Notes under the pieces: generated by a model | Database searches by the model: none | The model's input: the letters and a program-made list of their open reading frames with translations, nothing else | Told to the model about the DNA's origin: nothing | Made by a program: the position numbers and the translations under genes | In this document: positions 1 to 7,590 of the stretch, piece by piece | Position numbering within the stretch: position 1 is the stretch's first letter | How the letters are laid out: each line of letters begins with the position of its first letter | Assembly: GCA_910588595.1 (NCBI GenBank) | Contig: CAJUQU010000063.1 | Coordinates: 1-16,129 of the forward strand | Origin: an uncultured Lachnospiraceae bacterium | Lineage (GTDB): Bacteria > Bacillota_A > Clostridia > Lachnospirales > Lachnospiraceae | Direction of reading: 5' to 3' | Length of the DNA: 16,129 nucleotides

Positions 1-47
1 GAGATGGTTGTCAGTGACTGGAGTTCAGACGTGTGCTCTTCCGATCT
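1..47 (+). other. Illumina TruSeq P7 adapter with 8-base index (artefact)
   Basis: Positions 14-47 match the TruSeq read-2/index adapter (beginning GTGACTGGAGTTCAGAC and ending GCTCTTCCGATCT) with no mismatch. Positions 1-5 (GAGAT) match the end of the P7 flow-cell arm, and positions 6-13 (GGTTGTCA) sit exactly where an 8-base i7 index belongs. The order P7 end, index, read-2 primer is that of a library molecule, so these bases are sequencing or assembly contamination, not genome. They read through in frame into smc, giving the false N-terminus ending SDWSSDVCSSDL. The genuine sequence starts at about base 48. Confidence 0.98.
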
Positions 48-519
48 CAAGCGCGAGTTTGACAAGGTGTTCAAGGAACTTTTTGGCGGGGGCAAGGGCA
101 CGCTGGATCTGATCGAGGATGAGGACATTCTCGAGGCAGGGATCCGCATCATAGCACAGCCGCCAGGGAAAAAGCTGCAGAATATGATGCAGCTCTCCGG
201 CGGCGAGAAGTCGTTCACGGCGATCGCCCTGCTCTTTGCCATCCAGAATCTGAAACCGTCGCCGTTCTGTCTGCTGGATGAGATCGAGGCGGCACTTGAC
301 GAGGGGAACGTGAGCCGATTCGCAAAGTACCTGAACAAGCTGACAAAGGGGACACAGTTTATCGTGATCACACACAGGCGCGGCACGATGGAGCAGGCAG
401 ACAGACTGTACGGCATCACGATGCAGGAAAAAGGCGTATCAACCCTTGTGAGTGTCAACCTGGTCGACAGCGAGGTGGACAAGTGGAGCCAGGACGAGAA
501 GGAAAAGAAGGAGGCATAG
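48..519 (+). CDS. smc: Chromosome segregation ATPase SMC, C-terminal fragment
   Basis: This is the C-terminal head half of the SMC protein, the ATPase that with ScpA and ScpB compacts and segregates the chromosome. About 156 residues remain. The ABC signature LSGGEKS lies at 193-213, the Walker B segment FCLLDEIEAALDE follows (Asp at 277-279, catalytic Glu at 280-282), and the switch histidine of VITHRR is at 373-375. The charged C-terminal tail ends at a TAG at 517-519. The N-terminal head, both coiled-coil arms and the hinge are missing because the contig breaks here and is joined to adapter sequence, so this is an assembly truncation, not a pseudogene. The next gene, ftsY, starts 5 bases after the stop, an arrangement common in Firmicutes. 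Confidence 0.95.
508..514 (+). promoter_or_regulatory. Ribosome binding site of ftsY
   Basis: AAGGAGG lies inside the last codons of smc, 10 bases before ATG 525. It decides the ftsY start against the upstream in-frame GTG at 483 and suggests translation of ftsY depends on the smc transcript. Confidence 0.75.
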
Positions 520-524
520 GATCT

Positions 525-1856
525 ATGGCAGGGGAGAAAAAAGGATTTTTCAGCCGTTTGAAAGAGGGCTTAAATAAGACAAGAGACAATATCGTAGCGG
601 GGATCGACGCGGTGTTTTACGGTGCATCTGAGATCGATGATGACTTCTACGAGGAGCTTGAGGAGATCCTGATCATGGGGGATATCGGTGTCAACGCGAC
701 GAATGATATCATCGAGCGCATGAAGGACGAAGTGAAGAAGCGTCATCTCCGCCATCCTTCGGAGTGCAAGGAACTGTTGGTCGAGAGCATCAAGGAACAG
801 ATGCTTGTGGGCGAAACGGCGTATGACTTTGAGAAGAAACAGTCTGTCATATTTGTGATCGGTGTCAACGGCGTCGGAAAGACCACGTCTGTCGGCAAGC
901 TTGCAAGTATCTTGAAGGGGCAGGGAAAGAAAGTGCTGATCGCCGCGGCAGATACGTTCCGCGCCGCGGCAGGGGATCAGCTCGCGGAGTGGGCGCACCG
1001 CGCGGGCGTTGATATGATCGGCGGCGCAGACGGCGCGGATCCGGCGTCCGTGATATATGATGCCGTCAACGCTGCAAAGGCGAGGAAGGCGGATATACTG
1101 ATCTGTGATACGGCAGGGCGCCTCCACAACAAAAAGAACCTGATGGAAGAGCTCAAGAAGATGAACCGCATCATAGACAGGGAATTTCCGGATGCGCACA
1201 GGGAAAACCTGATCGTGCTCGACGGGACGACGGGGCAGAACGCGCTCTCACAGGCGAGGGAGTTTGGCGAAGTGGCAAACCTGACCGGCGTCATCCTCAC
1301 CAAGATGGACGGCACGGCAAAGGGCGGGATCGCGGTGGCGATCCAGTCAGAGCTGAATGTGCCGGTGAAATACATTGGCGTGGGGGAGACGATCGAGGAT
1401 CTGCAGAAGTTTCATTCGGAGGAGTTTGTGAATGCACTGTTCGATGTGAAGACGGAGAAAAGTGCGGAGTCTGAGCACGCAGAAGAAGCGTACGCAGATG
1501 AGGAGAACACCGATAAGGCGTATGCAAATGAGGAGCACGCAGACAAAGCGTATGCAGATGAAGGAAATGCAGATAAAGAGGATGTGGATAAAGTGCAAAC
1601 AAGTCTGACCGCGAATGCGACCGGCGAAGGTACAGCGGCGGACTCATATGGGAGCGGTGAGGAGACACAGCCGGAGACTCTTGGAGACAGTGCGGCGGAA
1701 AATGACAGCAGTGTCATGGAAAACAACGACGCGGACGACAGCGCCGCATGGAATGCAGGAGAGACGGATCAGGAAACGGTAGATCCTGACGGTACAGACT
1801 CCGATGAGGAGGACTCCGGAAAGCCCAAAAAGAAAAAATGGTTTTTCTGGAAATAA
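525..1856 (+). CDS. ftsY: Signal recognition particle receptor FtsY with acidic C-terminal tail
   Basis: SRP receptor GTPase that docks ribosome-nascent chain-SRP complexes at the membrane (443 aa). ATG 525 is chosen because AAGGAGG at 508-514 precedes it by 10 bases; an in-frame GTG at 483 lies inside smc. The helical N domain (about residues 1-95) opens with the amphipathic segment KKGFFSRLKEGLNK, a likely membrane-targeting helix. The G domain carries GVNGVGKTT (113-121), DTFRAAA (from 143), DTAGR (from 195) and TKMDG (259-263). The family core normally stops just after NALF (about residue 306). Here a further 136 or so residues follow: highly acidic, with three 10-residue repeats, closing with the basic-aromatic end KPKKKKWFFWK. 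FtsY proteins with an acidic extension usually carry it at the N-terminus. Translation is probably coupled to smc. Confidence 0.96.
   Translation: MAGEKKGFFSRLKEGLNKTRDNIVAGIDAVFYGASEIDDDFYEELEEILIMGDIGVNATNDIIERMKDEVKKRHLRHPSECKELLVESIKEQMLVGETAYDFEKKQSVIFVIGVNGVGKTTSVGKLASILKGQGKKVLIAAADTFRAAAGDQLAEWAHRAGVDMIGGADGADPASVIYDAVNAAKARKADILICDTAGRLHNKKNLMEELKKMNRIIDREFPDAHRENLIVLDGTTGQNALSQAREFGEVANLTGVILTKMDGTAKGGIAVAIQSELNVPVKYIGVGETIEDLQKFHSEEFVNALFDVKTEKSAESEHAEEAYADEENTDKAYANEEHADKAYADEGNADKEDVDKVQTSLTANATGEGTAADSYGSGEETQPETLGDSAAENDSSVMENNDADDSAAWNAGETDQETVDPDGTDSDEEDSGKPKKKKWFFWK
1488..1577 (+). repeat. Three tandem 30-bp coding repeats in the ftsY tail
   Basis: Three consecutive 30-base units at 1488-1517, 1518-1547 and 1548-1577 encode AYADEENTDK, AYANEEHADK and AYADEGNADK. 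The units differ by scattered substitutions only, with no indel, so the frame is kept. A partial, decayed unit (EDVDK) follows and a related stretch (SEHAEE) precedes. The array makes an acidic, probably disordered spacer and could expand or contract by slippage. Confidence 0.85.
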
Positions 1857-1878
1857 GATTTTGAAGATAAGATTTTGA
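1851..1878 (+). repeat. 14-bp tandem duplication across the ftsY stop
   Basis: ATAAGATTTTGA occurs at 1853-1864 and again at 1867-1878, a 14-base period with two differing bases. The first copy contains the ftsY stop TAA (1854-1856) and the second lies just outside the gene. It looks like a small slippage duplication; no stem-loop terminator is seen here. Confidence 0.6.
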
Positions 1879-1917
1879 GATCAAGACGCTGAAAAAGATA
1901 CGGGGAGGAAAGTAAAT

Positions 1918-3138
1918 ATGTCAGATATGCTCACACTGGAAAAATTCGAGGAAGCATCAGAGCTCGTGAAGAAGGTCACGTCGGAGACAAAGCTGATCTA
2001 CAGCGAGTACCTGAGCACCCAGACAGGAAACAAGGTTTATCTGAAACCTGAGAATATGCAGCTCACAGGAGCATATAAGCTCAGAGGGGCATATTATAAG
2101 ATAAGCACGCTCTCGGACGAGGAGCGCGAGAAGGGATTGATCACGGCGTCTGCGGGAAACCACGCGCAGGGTGTCGCTTACGCGGCGAAAAAGTACGGTG
2201 TGAAGGCAGTGATCGTGATGCCGACATCGACGCCGCTCATGAAGGTGAACCGCACGAAGGGATATGGTGCGGAGGTCATCCTGAAAGGAGATGTCTATGA
2301 CGAGGCTTGCGAGTACGCCTATCAGCTGGCGGACGAGAAGGGCTATACCTTCATCCACCCGTTTGATGATCTGACAGTTGCCACGGGGCAGGGAACGATC
2401 GCGATGGAGATCTTCAAGGAGCTTCCGCTGGTAGATATGATCCTCGTGCCGATCGGAGGGGGCGGACTTGCGACAGGGGTGTCGACGCTCGCGAAACTGC
2501 TCAATCCCAAGATCAAGGTGATCGGTGTGGAACCTGCAGGGGCAAACTGTATGCAGGAGTCACTGAAAGCAGGGGACGTTGTCACGCTTCCGGGTGTCAA
2601 CACCATAGCGGACGGCACGGCAGTGAAAACGCCGGGAAAGAATATTTTCCCGTATATCAGGGACAATATAGATGAGATCATCACCGTGCCCGACGAGGAG
2701 CTGGTCGTATCGTTTCTCGATGTCGTGGAAAATCACAAGATGATCGTCGAGAACTCGGGGCTGCTAGCGGTGGCGGCGCTGCGCCATCTCGATGTCAGGA
2801 ATAAGAGGATCGTATCGATACTGAGCGGCGGAAATATGGATATCATAACCATGTCGTCAGTGGTACAGCAGGGGCTGATCTTCCGGGATCGGATTTTTAC
2901 GGTGTCTGTGCTGCTGCCTGACAAGCCGGGCGAGCTGGTGAAGGTGTCGGAGGTGATCGCGGCGCAGAGCGGCAATGTCATCAAGCTCGAGCACAACCAG
3001 TTTATCTCTATCAACAGAAGTGCGGCTGTGGAGCTTCGGATCACGCTTGAGACTTTCGGCACGGATCACAAGAACCAGATCGTCAAGGCATTGGAAGACA
3101 AGGGCTATCAGCCAAAACAGGTGAGGACAAATATTTAG
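1918..3138 (+). CDS. ilvA: Threonine ammonia-lyase with C-terminal ACT domain
   Basis: PLP-dependent threonine deaminase converting L-threonine to 2-oxobutanoate and ammonia, in isoleucine synthesis or threonine catabolism (406 aa, the medium-length form with a single ACT domain). The PLP lysine is expected at K54 in TGAYKLRGA; the substrate loop SAGNHAQG begins at residue 78; the phosphate-binding glycine loop GGGG is at 180-183, followed by LATG. The regulatory ACT-type domain starts near residue 322 (FTVSVLLPDKPGEL). GGGGAGGA at 1902-1909 gives a strong ribosome binding site 8 bases before ATG 1918. The 61-base gap after ftsY has no visible terminator. Whether it acts biosynthetically or catabolically cannot be told from sequence; no other isoleucine gene is in the window. 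Confidence 0.93.
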   Translation: MSDMLTLEKFEEASELVKKVTSETKLIYSEYLSTQTGNKVYLKPENMQLTGAYKLRGAYYKISTLSDEEREKGLITASAGNHAQGVAYAAKKYGVKAVIVMPTSTPLMKVNRTKGYGAEVILKGDVYDEACEYAYQLADEKGYTFIHPFDDLTVATGQGTIAMEIFKELPLVDMILVPIGGGGLATGVSTLAKLLNPKIKVIGVEPAGANCMQESLKAGDVVTLPGVNTIADGTAVKTPGKNIFPYIRDNIDEIITVPDEELVVSFLDVVENHKMIVENSGLLAVAALRHLDVRNKRIVSILSGGNMDIITMSSVVQQGLIFRDRIFTVSVLLPDKPGELVKVSEVIAAQSGNVIKLEHNQFISINRSAAVELRITLETFGTDHKNQIVKALEDKGYQPKQVRTNI

Positions 3139-3175
3139 GACAGCTATAGAATAAAAGAAGTAACAGCGAGGCGCT

Positions 3176-4039
3176 ATGGAAAAAGAAGTTGCAAAAAGGG
3201 TGAAAAGTTATGTGATACTGACAGCGGCGGCAGTGATCTATGCCGCTGCGATCAGTCTGTTCCTGGATCCCAACAATATCGCTCCCGGGGGTGTGACGGG
3301 CATTTCCATTCTGGTAAACCGTTTTACAAAGATACCGACCGGTACAGTCAATATGCTCATCAACATCCCGATCGTCCTGCTGGGACTGTGGAAATTCGGA
3401 TGGCGGTTTATCTTTTCGACGATGTATGTGCTGGCACTGATCACTGTTTTTATCAATACTTTTGCGGCGCACGGGGCAGTGACCAGCGATCTGCTGATCG
3501 CGTCGGTGCTCGGCGGGGCTTTGATCGGTGTGGCGCTTGCACTGGTGTTTAAGGCTGGGGCGACCACCGGCGGGATCGATATCATCGTCAAGGTTGTCCG
3601 CACAAGGCGCAGGCACATCAAGACAAACATTTTATTCCTCGTCTTTGACAGCACGGTGATCCTTGCGTCGTGGCTTGTGTTTCAGGATCTGACGGTGGCA
3701 TTTTATGCGGGGATTGCAGTGGCGACAGACTCGATCGTGATGGATAAGATCCTGTACGGATCCGACGAGGCAAAGCTGGTCTATGTCATAAGCACGAAAC
3801 CGATGCAGGTGAAACAGAGGCTCTTTGACGAGCTTGACACCACGGCGACGATCATCACGGCGAGAGGGGCATACACCAATGAACCCAAGGAAGTGCTGAT
3901 GATCGTCACGAGAAAACAGATGTACCCCAGGCTTGAGGAGATCGTGAAGGATGAGGACACTTCCGCGTTCATGATCGTGTCCTCCGCGAGTGAGATCTTT
4001 GGTGAGGGGTACAAGGATATCACGATGGAAAAAATATAA
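3176..4039 (+). CDS. YitT family membrane protein (DUF2179 C-terminal domain)
   Basis: Integral membrane protein of the YitT family, whose function is not firmly known (287 aa, the usual family length). About five to six hydrophobic segments fill residues 10-195, with family-typical stretches such as DPNNIAPGGVTGISI in the first loop and FKAGATTGGIDIIVK in the middle. The C-terminal cytosolic DUF2179 domain (about 205-280) ends with SASEIFGEGYKDI, as is typical. ATG 3176 is preceded by GCGAGG at 3167-3172, a modest ribosome binding site. It is the last gene of the GC-rich block and begins 37 bases after ilvA, so probably the same transcript. It bears no obvious relation to the surface-glycan genes that follow. 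Confidence 0.9.
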   Translation: MEKEVAKRVKSYVILTAAAVIYAAAISLFLDPNNIAPGGVTGISILVNRFTKIPTGTVNMLINIPIVLLGLWKFGWRFIFSTMYVLALITVFINTFAAHGAVTSDLLIASVLGGALIGVALALVFKAGATTGGIDIIVKVVRTRRRHIKTNILFLVFDSTVILASWLVFQDLTVAFYAGIAVATDSIVMDKILYGSDEAKLVYVISTKPMQVKQRLFDELDTTATIITARGAYTNEPKEVLMIVTRKQMYPRLEEIVKDEDTSAFMIVSSASEIFGEGYKDITMEKI

Positions 4040-4054
4040 AATCAGAAATAGGGA

Positions 4055-4082
4055 TTGTATCGATATTTTGTGGGATTACTAT
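4055..4082 (+). promoter_or_regulatory. Possible promoter at the start of the surface-modification cluster
   Basis: TTGTAT (4055-4060) and TACTAT (4077-4082) are spaced by 16 bases in the 70-base gap before the acyltransferase gene. They match sigma-A consensus at 3 of 6 and 4 of 6 positions, which is weak in AT-rich DNA. The position, at the composition switch and at a functional break, makes a promoter likely somewhere here, but this exact pair is uncertain. Confidence 0.25.
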
Positions 4083-4109
4083 ACAGTGAAAGAAATAGAG
4101 GATTACACT

Positions 4110-5063
4110 ATGGGAGAGATGAATTCTAAAGTTCATGAAAAATGGGTGGATGCGATAAGGGGATTTGCGATCTATCTTGTTGTATTGGGACATTGTATAC
4201 AATATGCAACATCAAAAAACTATGATTTTTCGGGAAATTTAGTATTTCGACTCATTTACGGATTTCATATGCCATTGTTTATGATAGTGAGCGGATATCT
4301 GTTTTGGTATTCCTTAAATAAGTATGATTTGGTGCACGGAGTCATTGCAAAGGTAAAAGGGATTATGATTCCTTGTGCGATTTGGGGGGCTGCTACGTAC
4401 ATATGTGATATATTGACAATGAATTACAGGCCGATAAGTGTATCACAATATTTACTGTATACAGTATTCTCTAATTGGTTTTTATGGGCTATTTTTTATT
4501 GTTCCTTGTATGGGTTTGCCTCAAAGCATTTATTCCGTAACAATATTTTGGGGTATATTCTTATCCTGGTTTTGAATTATATCATTCCTGAAATAGGAAA
4601 TTATGCAGGAACAAAAAGAATGCTTCCCTTTTTTATAATCGGAATGCTGGTAAACAGATATCAAGTAGTTAAAAAAATATCAGATAACCAAAAAAAAGTG
4701 ATTGCAATGATAGTGGCACTGAGTATAACATATGTTATTACAGTTAAAGCTAACTGTGTAGAACTGATTACGGGAACAATAGGTAGTGCAGCGGCCATAT
4801 TGCTATTTTACAGGCTGTGTGATTACTTTAAATTGAAAATTTTGTGTATGTTGGGAGAGGTGTCAATTTGTATTTATCTGTTTACAGGAATTGTTTTTTA
4901 CTTCTGGATTAAAGAGTATTGTAGAATATCAGATGCATGTAGATATCGATACAAAGTATTGTATATTGTTCTATTGTCCATAGGTTTGACCGCGTTAGCG
5001 TTTGGAATAGGCAGGCTTCTGCAGAAAAATAGAATAACCAGTATATTATTTTTGGGGAGGTAA
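4110..5063 (+). CDS. Acyltransferase 3 family membrane protein
   Basis: Multi-pass membrane acyltransferase of the AT3 family, members of which put acetyl or other acyl groups on surface sugars (317 aa). The N-terminus holds the family pattern KWVDAIRGFAIYLVVLGHC, including the conserved histidine, followed by the second block YGFHMPLFMIVSGYLF. About ten hydrophobic helices run to the C-terminus. ATG 4110 is chosen because GAGGA (4098-4102) lies 7 bases upstream; an in-frame ATG at 4119 has its only purine run directly abutting it, and longer in-frame starts would overlap yitT. The gene is strikingly AT-rich compared with yitT and has many ATA/TTA/AGA-type codons, suggesting acquisition. The acyl group and acceptor are unknown; the neighbours suggest a glycan carrying phosphonate or phosphate groups. 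Confidence 0.85.
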   Translation: MGEMNSKVHEKWVDAIRGFAIYLVVLGHCIQYATSKNYDFSGNLVFRLIYGFHMPLFMIVSGYLFWYSLNKYDLVHGVIAKVKGIMIPCAIWGAATYICDILTMNYRPISVSQYLLYTVFSNWFLWAIFYCSLYGFASKHLFRNNILGYILILVLNYIIPEIGNYAGTKRMLPFFIIGMLVNRYQVVKKISDNQKKVIAMIVALSITYVITVKANCVELITGTIGSAAAILLFYRLCDYFKLKILCMLGEVSICIYLFTGIVFYFWIKEYCRISDACRYRYKVLYIVLLSIGLTALAFGIGRLLQKNRITSILFLGR

Positions 5064-5095
5064 GAATTTGGGGTTAGAAAGAAGAGGATTTTATA

Positions 5096-7228
5096 ATGAA
5101 TATTAATTATGAGATTATTATATTGCTGCTCCTTTGCAGTCTGCTGTCTGTTATTGAAGTGGATTTCATAAAGGATAAGAAATATTTATTTTGGAAGCTG
5201 TCATTCTATTTCAGTGCTTTTTGGTTTATTACATCGGCTGTGAAGTATTATCTGGGTTATCACAAGGAAAATCTGATTGAAAGCTTTTGGGACATGCAGT
5301 TTGTCACACTGGTACATTATGGTGTCCCATTAGGCGTTATAGCCGTTTTAGTGCCGATTATCTTAAAATTGTTGTTTAAGGAATACGCCATAAAAGTGAT
5401 ACGTTACTTTGATTCTGCGCTGTTTTTTACTTTGTCGTTTACCTTTTTCTTTGCAAGGAAAATAAACAACAAAACATATTGCGCAGCATTTCTGCTTGCA
5501 GTGATAATAACGTTGGCTGCAATAGTGCTTAAAAGCTACAAGGGGGAGGCGTATATTGGCAGATCAGATATCAAAAAGACCCTTGTGGAAATAATACCGG
5601 TTTTATTGCTATATTTCGTGACAATTGTAATCTATACACCAAATGAACTTTACCTGAACAATGCATCCGATTTTCCAATGTCATATTGGTATTTCTTTTG
5701 GAAATTGCTGTTAGCAGGAGGAATCGTAACATTTTTTTTGTTGACAGGCATGTTGCTGTATCTAAACCAGAAACACATGAAATTATACAGAACGTTATTG
5801 TTTGCTTTCCTGACGATCGGATACATTCAAGGATTATTTTTAAATGGCAGTATGGGTATTTTAGATGGAACAGTAAATAATGTATATAGTAATTTTACTC
5901 TTTATATCAATTTAGGCGTATGGATTCTCCTGATAGGTATGATACATATTTTTTCATGGAAGAAATATGACGCAGCCCAAAAGCTCATGAAGGTGATCAG
6001 TATATGGGTTATATTGATTCAAATCGTTTCACTTGGAACAATGATTATTACATCAAAGAATACTTCACCCAAGAGTGAGATGACATTGACGACAGAGGGG
6101 ATGAACGAGATCGGAAGCAAGAATAATATTATAGTTTTTGTTTTGGACAAATTTGACGGTTCTTATGTTGACGAGATCATAGAAGAGGACCCGGATTTTC
6201 TTCAGCCGCTGAATGACTTTACGTTTTATCAGAATGCGGTGAGTGAATTTTGCCCGACTTATGACAGTATTCCTTTTCTGCTTACTGGAACAGAGTTTAT
6301 AGAAGACAGCAGCGTGGACTATGTTCAGTATGCATATGAAAAGGGGAATCTTTTGGCAGATATCAGTGATTGTGGGTATGATATTGGAGTATATACCCAC
6401 AAAAGATATGTAGCAGAAGAGATGAAAAGTATAATAACGAATTATGAAGAAGGAGTTAAGAGAACTTGTACTATGGGAGACTTGTTTTCATTGATGACGC
6501 AATGTTCTCGATATAAAATGGCACCGTTTGCAGCAAAGAGATATTATATTTACGATACAAGTGATATTGCATTGTTAGTAGTAAGTGACAGGATTGTCAA
6601 TATTGAAAATGATCTACCGTTTTATCATCAGCTGACAGAGAAAGGGCTGCAGGTTTCCCAAAGTGATGCGGAGGGAACATTTCGTTTTATTCATATGCAT
6701 GGTGCGCATCCGCCTTATACTATGACAGAAGATTTTCAGTATATCGAATATGATAACAGACGTGATGAGAGCTGGGGGAACAGCATATCGCAATGGAAGG
6801 GGGCAGTGAAAATCGTATATGAATATATTCGTCAGTTAAAAGAGCTTGGTAAATATGACGATTCATTTATTATCATTACCACGGACCATGGTGTGACAAA
6901 TGCTCTCAGTGATACTGATGGATCGATGCTTGAAATATCATATCCGATTCTCTTTGTCAAAGAACCATATGAGACACATGAATATATGGTTGAAAACCAG
7001 GCACCTGTGTGTCATGCAGATATCATTACAACAATCAGAAAACAGCTGGGTATGAATGTGCCAGGCAGAACCTTGAGTGAGATCGAATGTGACGAAGACA
7101 GGGTGCGGTATATGAACAATTCGATGCCGGACCTGCTTGAAATATATGAGATTGACGGTGATGTGAGACGGATCAGTAACTGGCGGTTACGAAACCGAAC
7201 ACAAAGAAATTTGGAGAGTGTACATTAA
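5096..7228 (+). CDS. Polytopic membrane protein with extracellular sulfatase/alkaline-phosphatase-fold domain (paralogue 1)
   Basis: A 710-residue protein with about ten N-terminal membrane helices (residues 4 to about 330), then an extracellular domain of the alkaline phosphatase/sulfatase superfamily, the fold of LtaS and of lipid A phosphoethanolamine transferases. Candidate metal ligands and catalytic residues are D351 (VFVLDKFDG), nucleophile T388 (CPTYDSIPFLLTG, resembling the T-x-x-S-x-P motif of EptA-type enzymes), H538 (HGAHPPY) and D597/H598 (TTDHG). The membrane part has the segments ESFWD, PNELYLNN and GYIQGLFLNG, all shared with the gene at 14032. Most likely it moves or removes a phospho head group on a surface glycan or lipid; the substrate is unknown. 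GAAGAGGA precedes ATG 5096. AT-rich like its upstream neighbour, 32 bases away. Confidence 0.8.
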   Translation: MNINYEIIILLLLCSLLSVIEVDFIKDKKYLFWKLSFYFSAFWFITSAVKYYLGYHKENLIESFWDMQFVTLVHYGVPLGVIAVLVPIILKLLFKEYAIKVIRYFDSALFFTLSFTFFFARKINNKTYCAAFLLAVIITLAAIVLKSYKGEAYIGRSDIKKTLVEIIPVLLLYFVTIVIYTPNELYLNNASDFPMSYWYFFWKLLLAGGIVTFFLLTGMLLYLNQKHMKLYRTLLFAFLTIGYIQGLFLNGSMGILDGTVNNVYSNFTLYINLGVWILLIGMIHIFSWKKYDAAQKLMKVISIWVILIQIVSLGTMIITSKNTSPKSEMTLTTEGMNEIGSKNNIIVFVLDKFDGSYVDEIIEEDPDFLQPLNDFTFYQNAVSEFCPTYDSIPFLLTGTEFIEDSSVDYVQYAYEKGNLLADISDCGYDIGVYTHKRYVAEEMKSIITNYEEGVKRTCTMGDLFSLMTQCSRYKMAPFAAKRYYIYDTSDIALLVVSDRIVNIENDLPFYHQLTEKGLQVSQSDAEGTFRFIHMHGAHPPYTMTEDFQYIEYDNRRDESWGNSISQWKGAVKIVYEYIRQLKELGKYDDSFIIITTDHGVTNALSDTDGSMLEISYPILFVKEPYETHEYMVENQAPVCHADIITTIRKQLGMNVPGRTLSEIECDEDRVRYMNNSMPDLLEIYEIDGDVRRISNWRLRNRTQRNLESVH

Positions 7229-7243
7229 ATTTTTTATTGACTT

Positions 7244-7273
7244 TTGGAAAATTTTGGTCTAAAGTGATGTAAT
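7244..7273 (+). promoter_or_regulatory. Putative sigma-A promoter upstream of the small membrane protein gene
   Basis: TTGGAA (7244-7249) and TGTAAT (7268-7273) are separated by 18 bases, matching consensus at 4 of 6 and 5 of 6 positions. They lie in the 77-base gap after the stop of the sulfatase-like gene, with predicted transcript start near 7280, about 25 bases before the next ATG. It may give the fusion gene and AEP genes their own transcript. Confidence 0.4.
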
Positions 7274-7305
7274 ATAAATGAAATGAGAAAGGACTTAAAA
7301 AGAAA

Positions 7306-7572
7306 ATGAAAAATGGTTTGAAACTGCTTAAATTTATGTATTTTTTTAGCTGCTTTTTTGTGATACTGGGAAATACTTCGTTTGCGTATATTGATCCGTC
7401 AGCAGTAACATATGTTATCCAGGCGGTGGCTGGTGTGGCGATCGCAGTCGGTGCGGCCTGTACTGTGTACAGACACAAAATCGCAAAGTGGTTTCGCGCA
7501 CAGCAGAAAAAGCGAGCGAAGAAGAAGCATCAGGCAGCAGAAAACAAGGACGATCAGAAGGATGAGCAATAG
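7306..7572 (+). CDS. Small membrane protein with YIDPS segment and basic tail
   Basis: An 88-residue protein. Residues 5-26 form a hydrophobic helix ending in an SFA-type site, so it is either a cleaved signal peptide or a first membrane helix. It is followed by YIDPSAVTYVIQ and a second hydrophobic helix (about 36-54), then a strongly basic and later acidic tail (KKRAKKKHQ to the end) predicted to be cytosolic. Short proteins with a YIDPG/YLDPG-like start after a signal helix recur in surface-polysaccharide loci of Gram-positives and Bacteroidetes, as far as I recall, with no assigned function. The start is ATG 7306 after AAAGGA (7288-7293), a somewhat long spacing of 12. Its stop is 18 bases before the YidC fusion, so the two are probably translated together; it might be a partner of that protein. 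Confidence 0.75.
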   Translation: MKNGLKLLKFMYFFSCFFVILGNTSFAYIDPSAVTYVIQAVAGVAIAVGAACTVYRHKIAKWFRAQQKKRAKKKHQAAENKDDQKDEQ

Positions 7573-7590
7573 AAACGGGGCAGTATCATT

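Noticed and set aside
4..48. N-terminal residues MVVSDWSSDVCSSDL as part of an SMC-like protein
   Set aside because: They are the translation of the Illumina adapter, not coding sequence.
25..375. Minus-strand reading frame ending in IGRAHV
   Set aside because: It is antisense to smc and its end is the reverse complement of the adapter.
1857..1917. Terminator after ftsY
   Set aside because: The T-runs belong to a 14-base tandem duplication; no GC-rich stem precedes them.
3083..3616. Minus-strand frame of 177 codons
   Set aside because: It overlaps ilvA and yitT, has a His/Asp/Arg/Gln-rich composition typical of an antisense shadow and no ribosome binding site.
5096..7228. Classical lipoteichoic acid synthase (LtaS)
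   Set aside because: LtaS has five membrane helices and a different nucleophile context; this protein has about ten helices and an EptA-like T-x-x-S-x-P segment, so only superfamily membership is claimed.
7237..7278. Promoter using TTGACT (7237) with TATAAA (7273)
   Set aside because: The boxes are 30 bases apart; the TTGGAA/TGTAAT pair with 18-base spacing was preferred.
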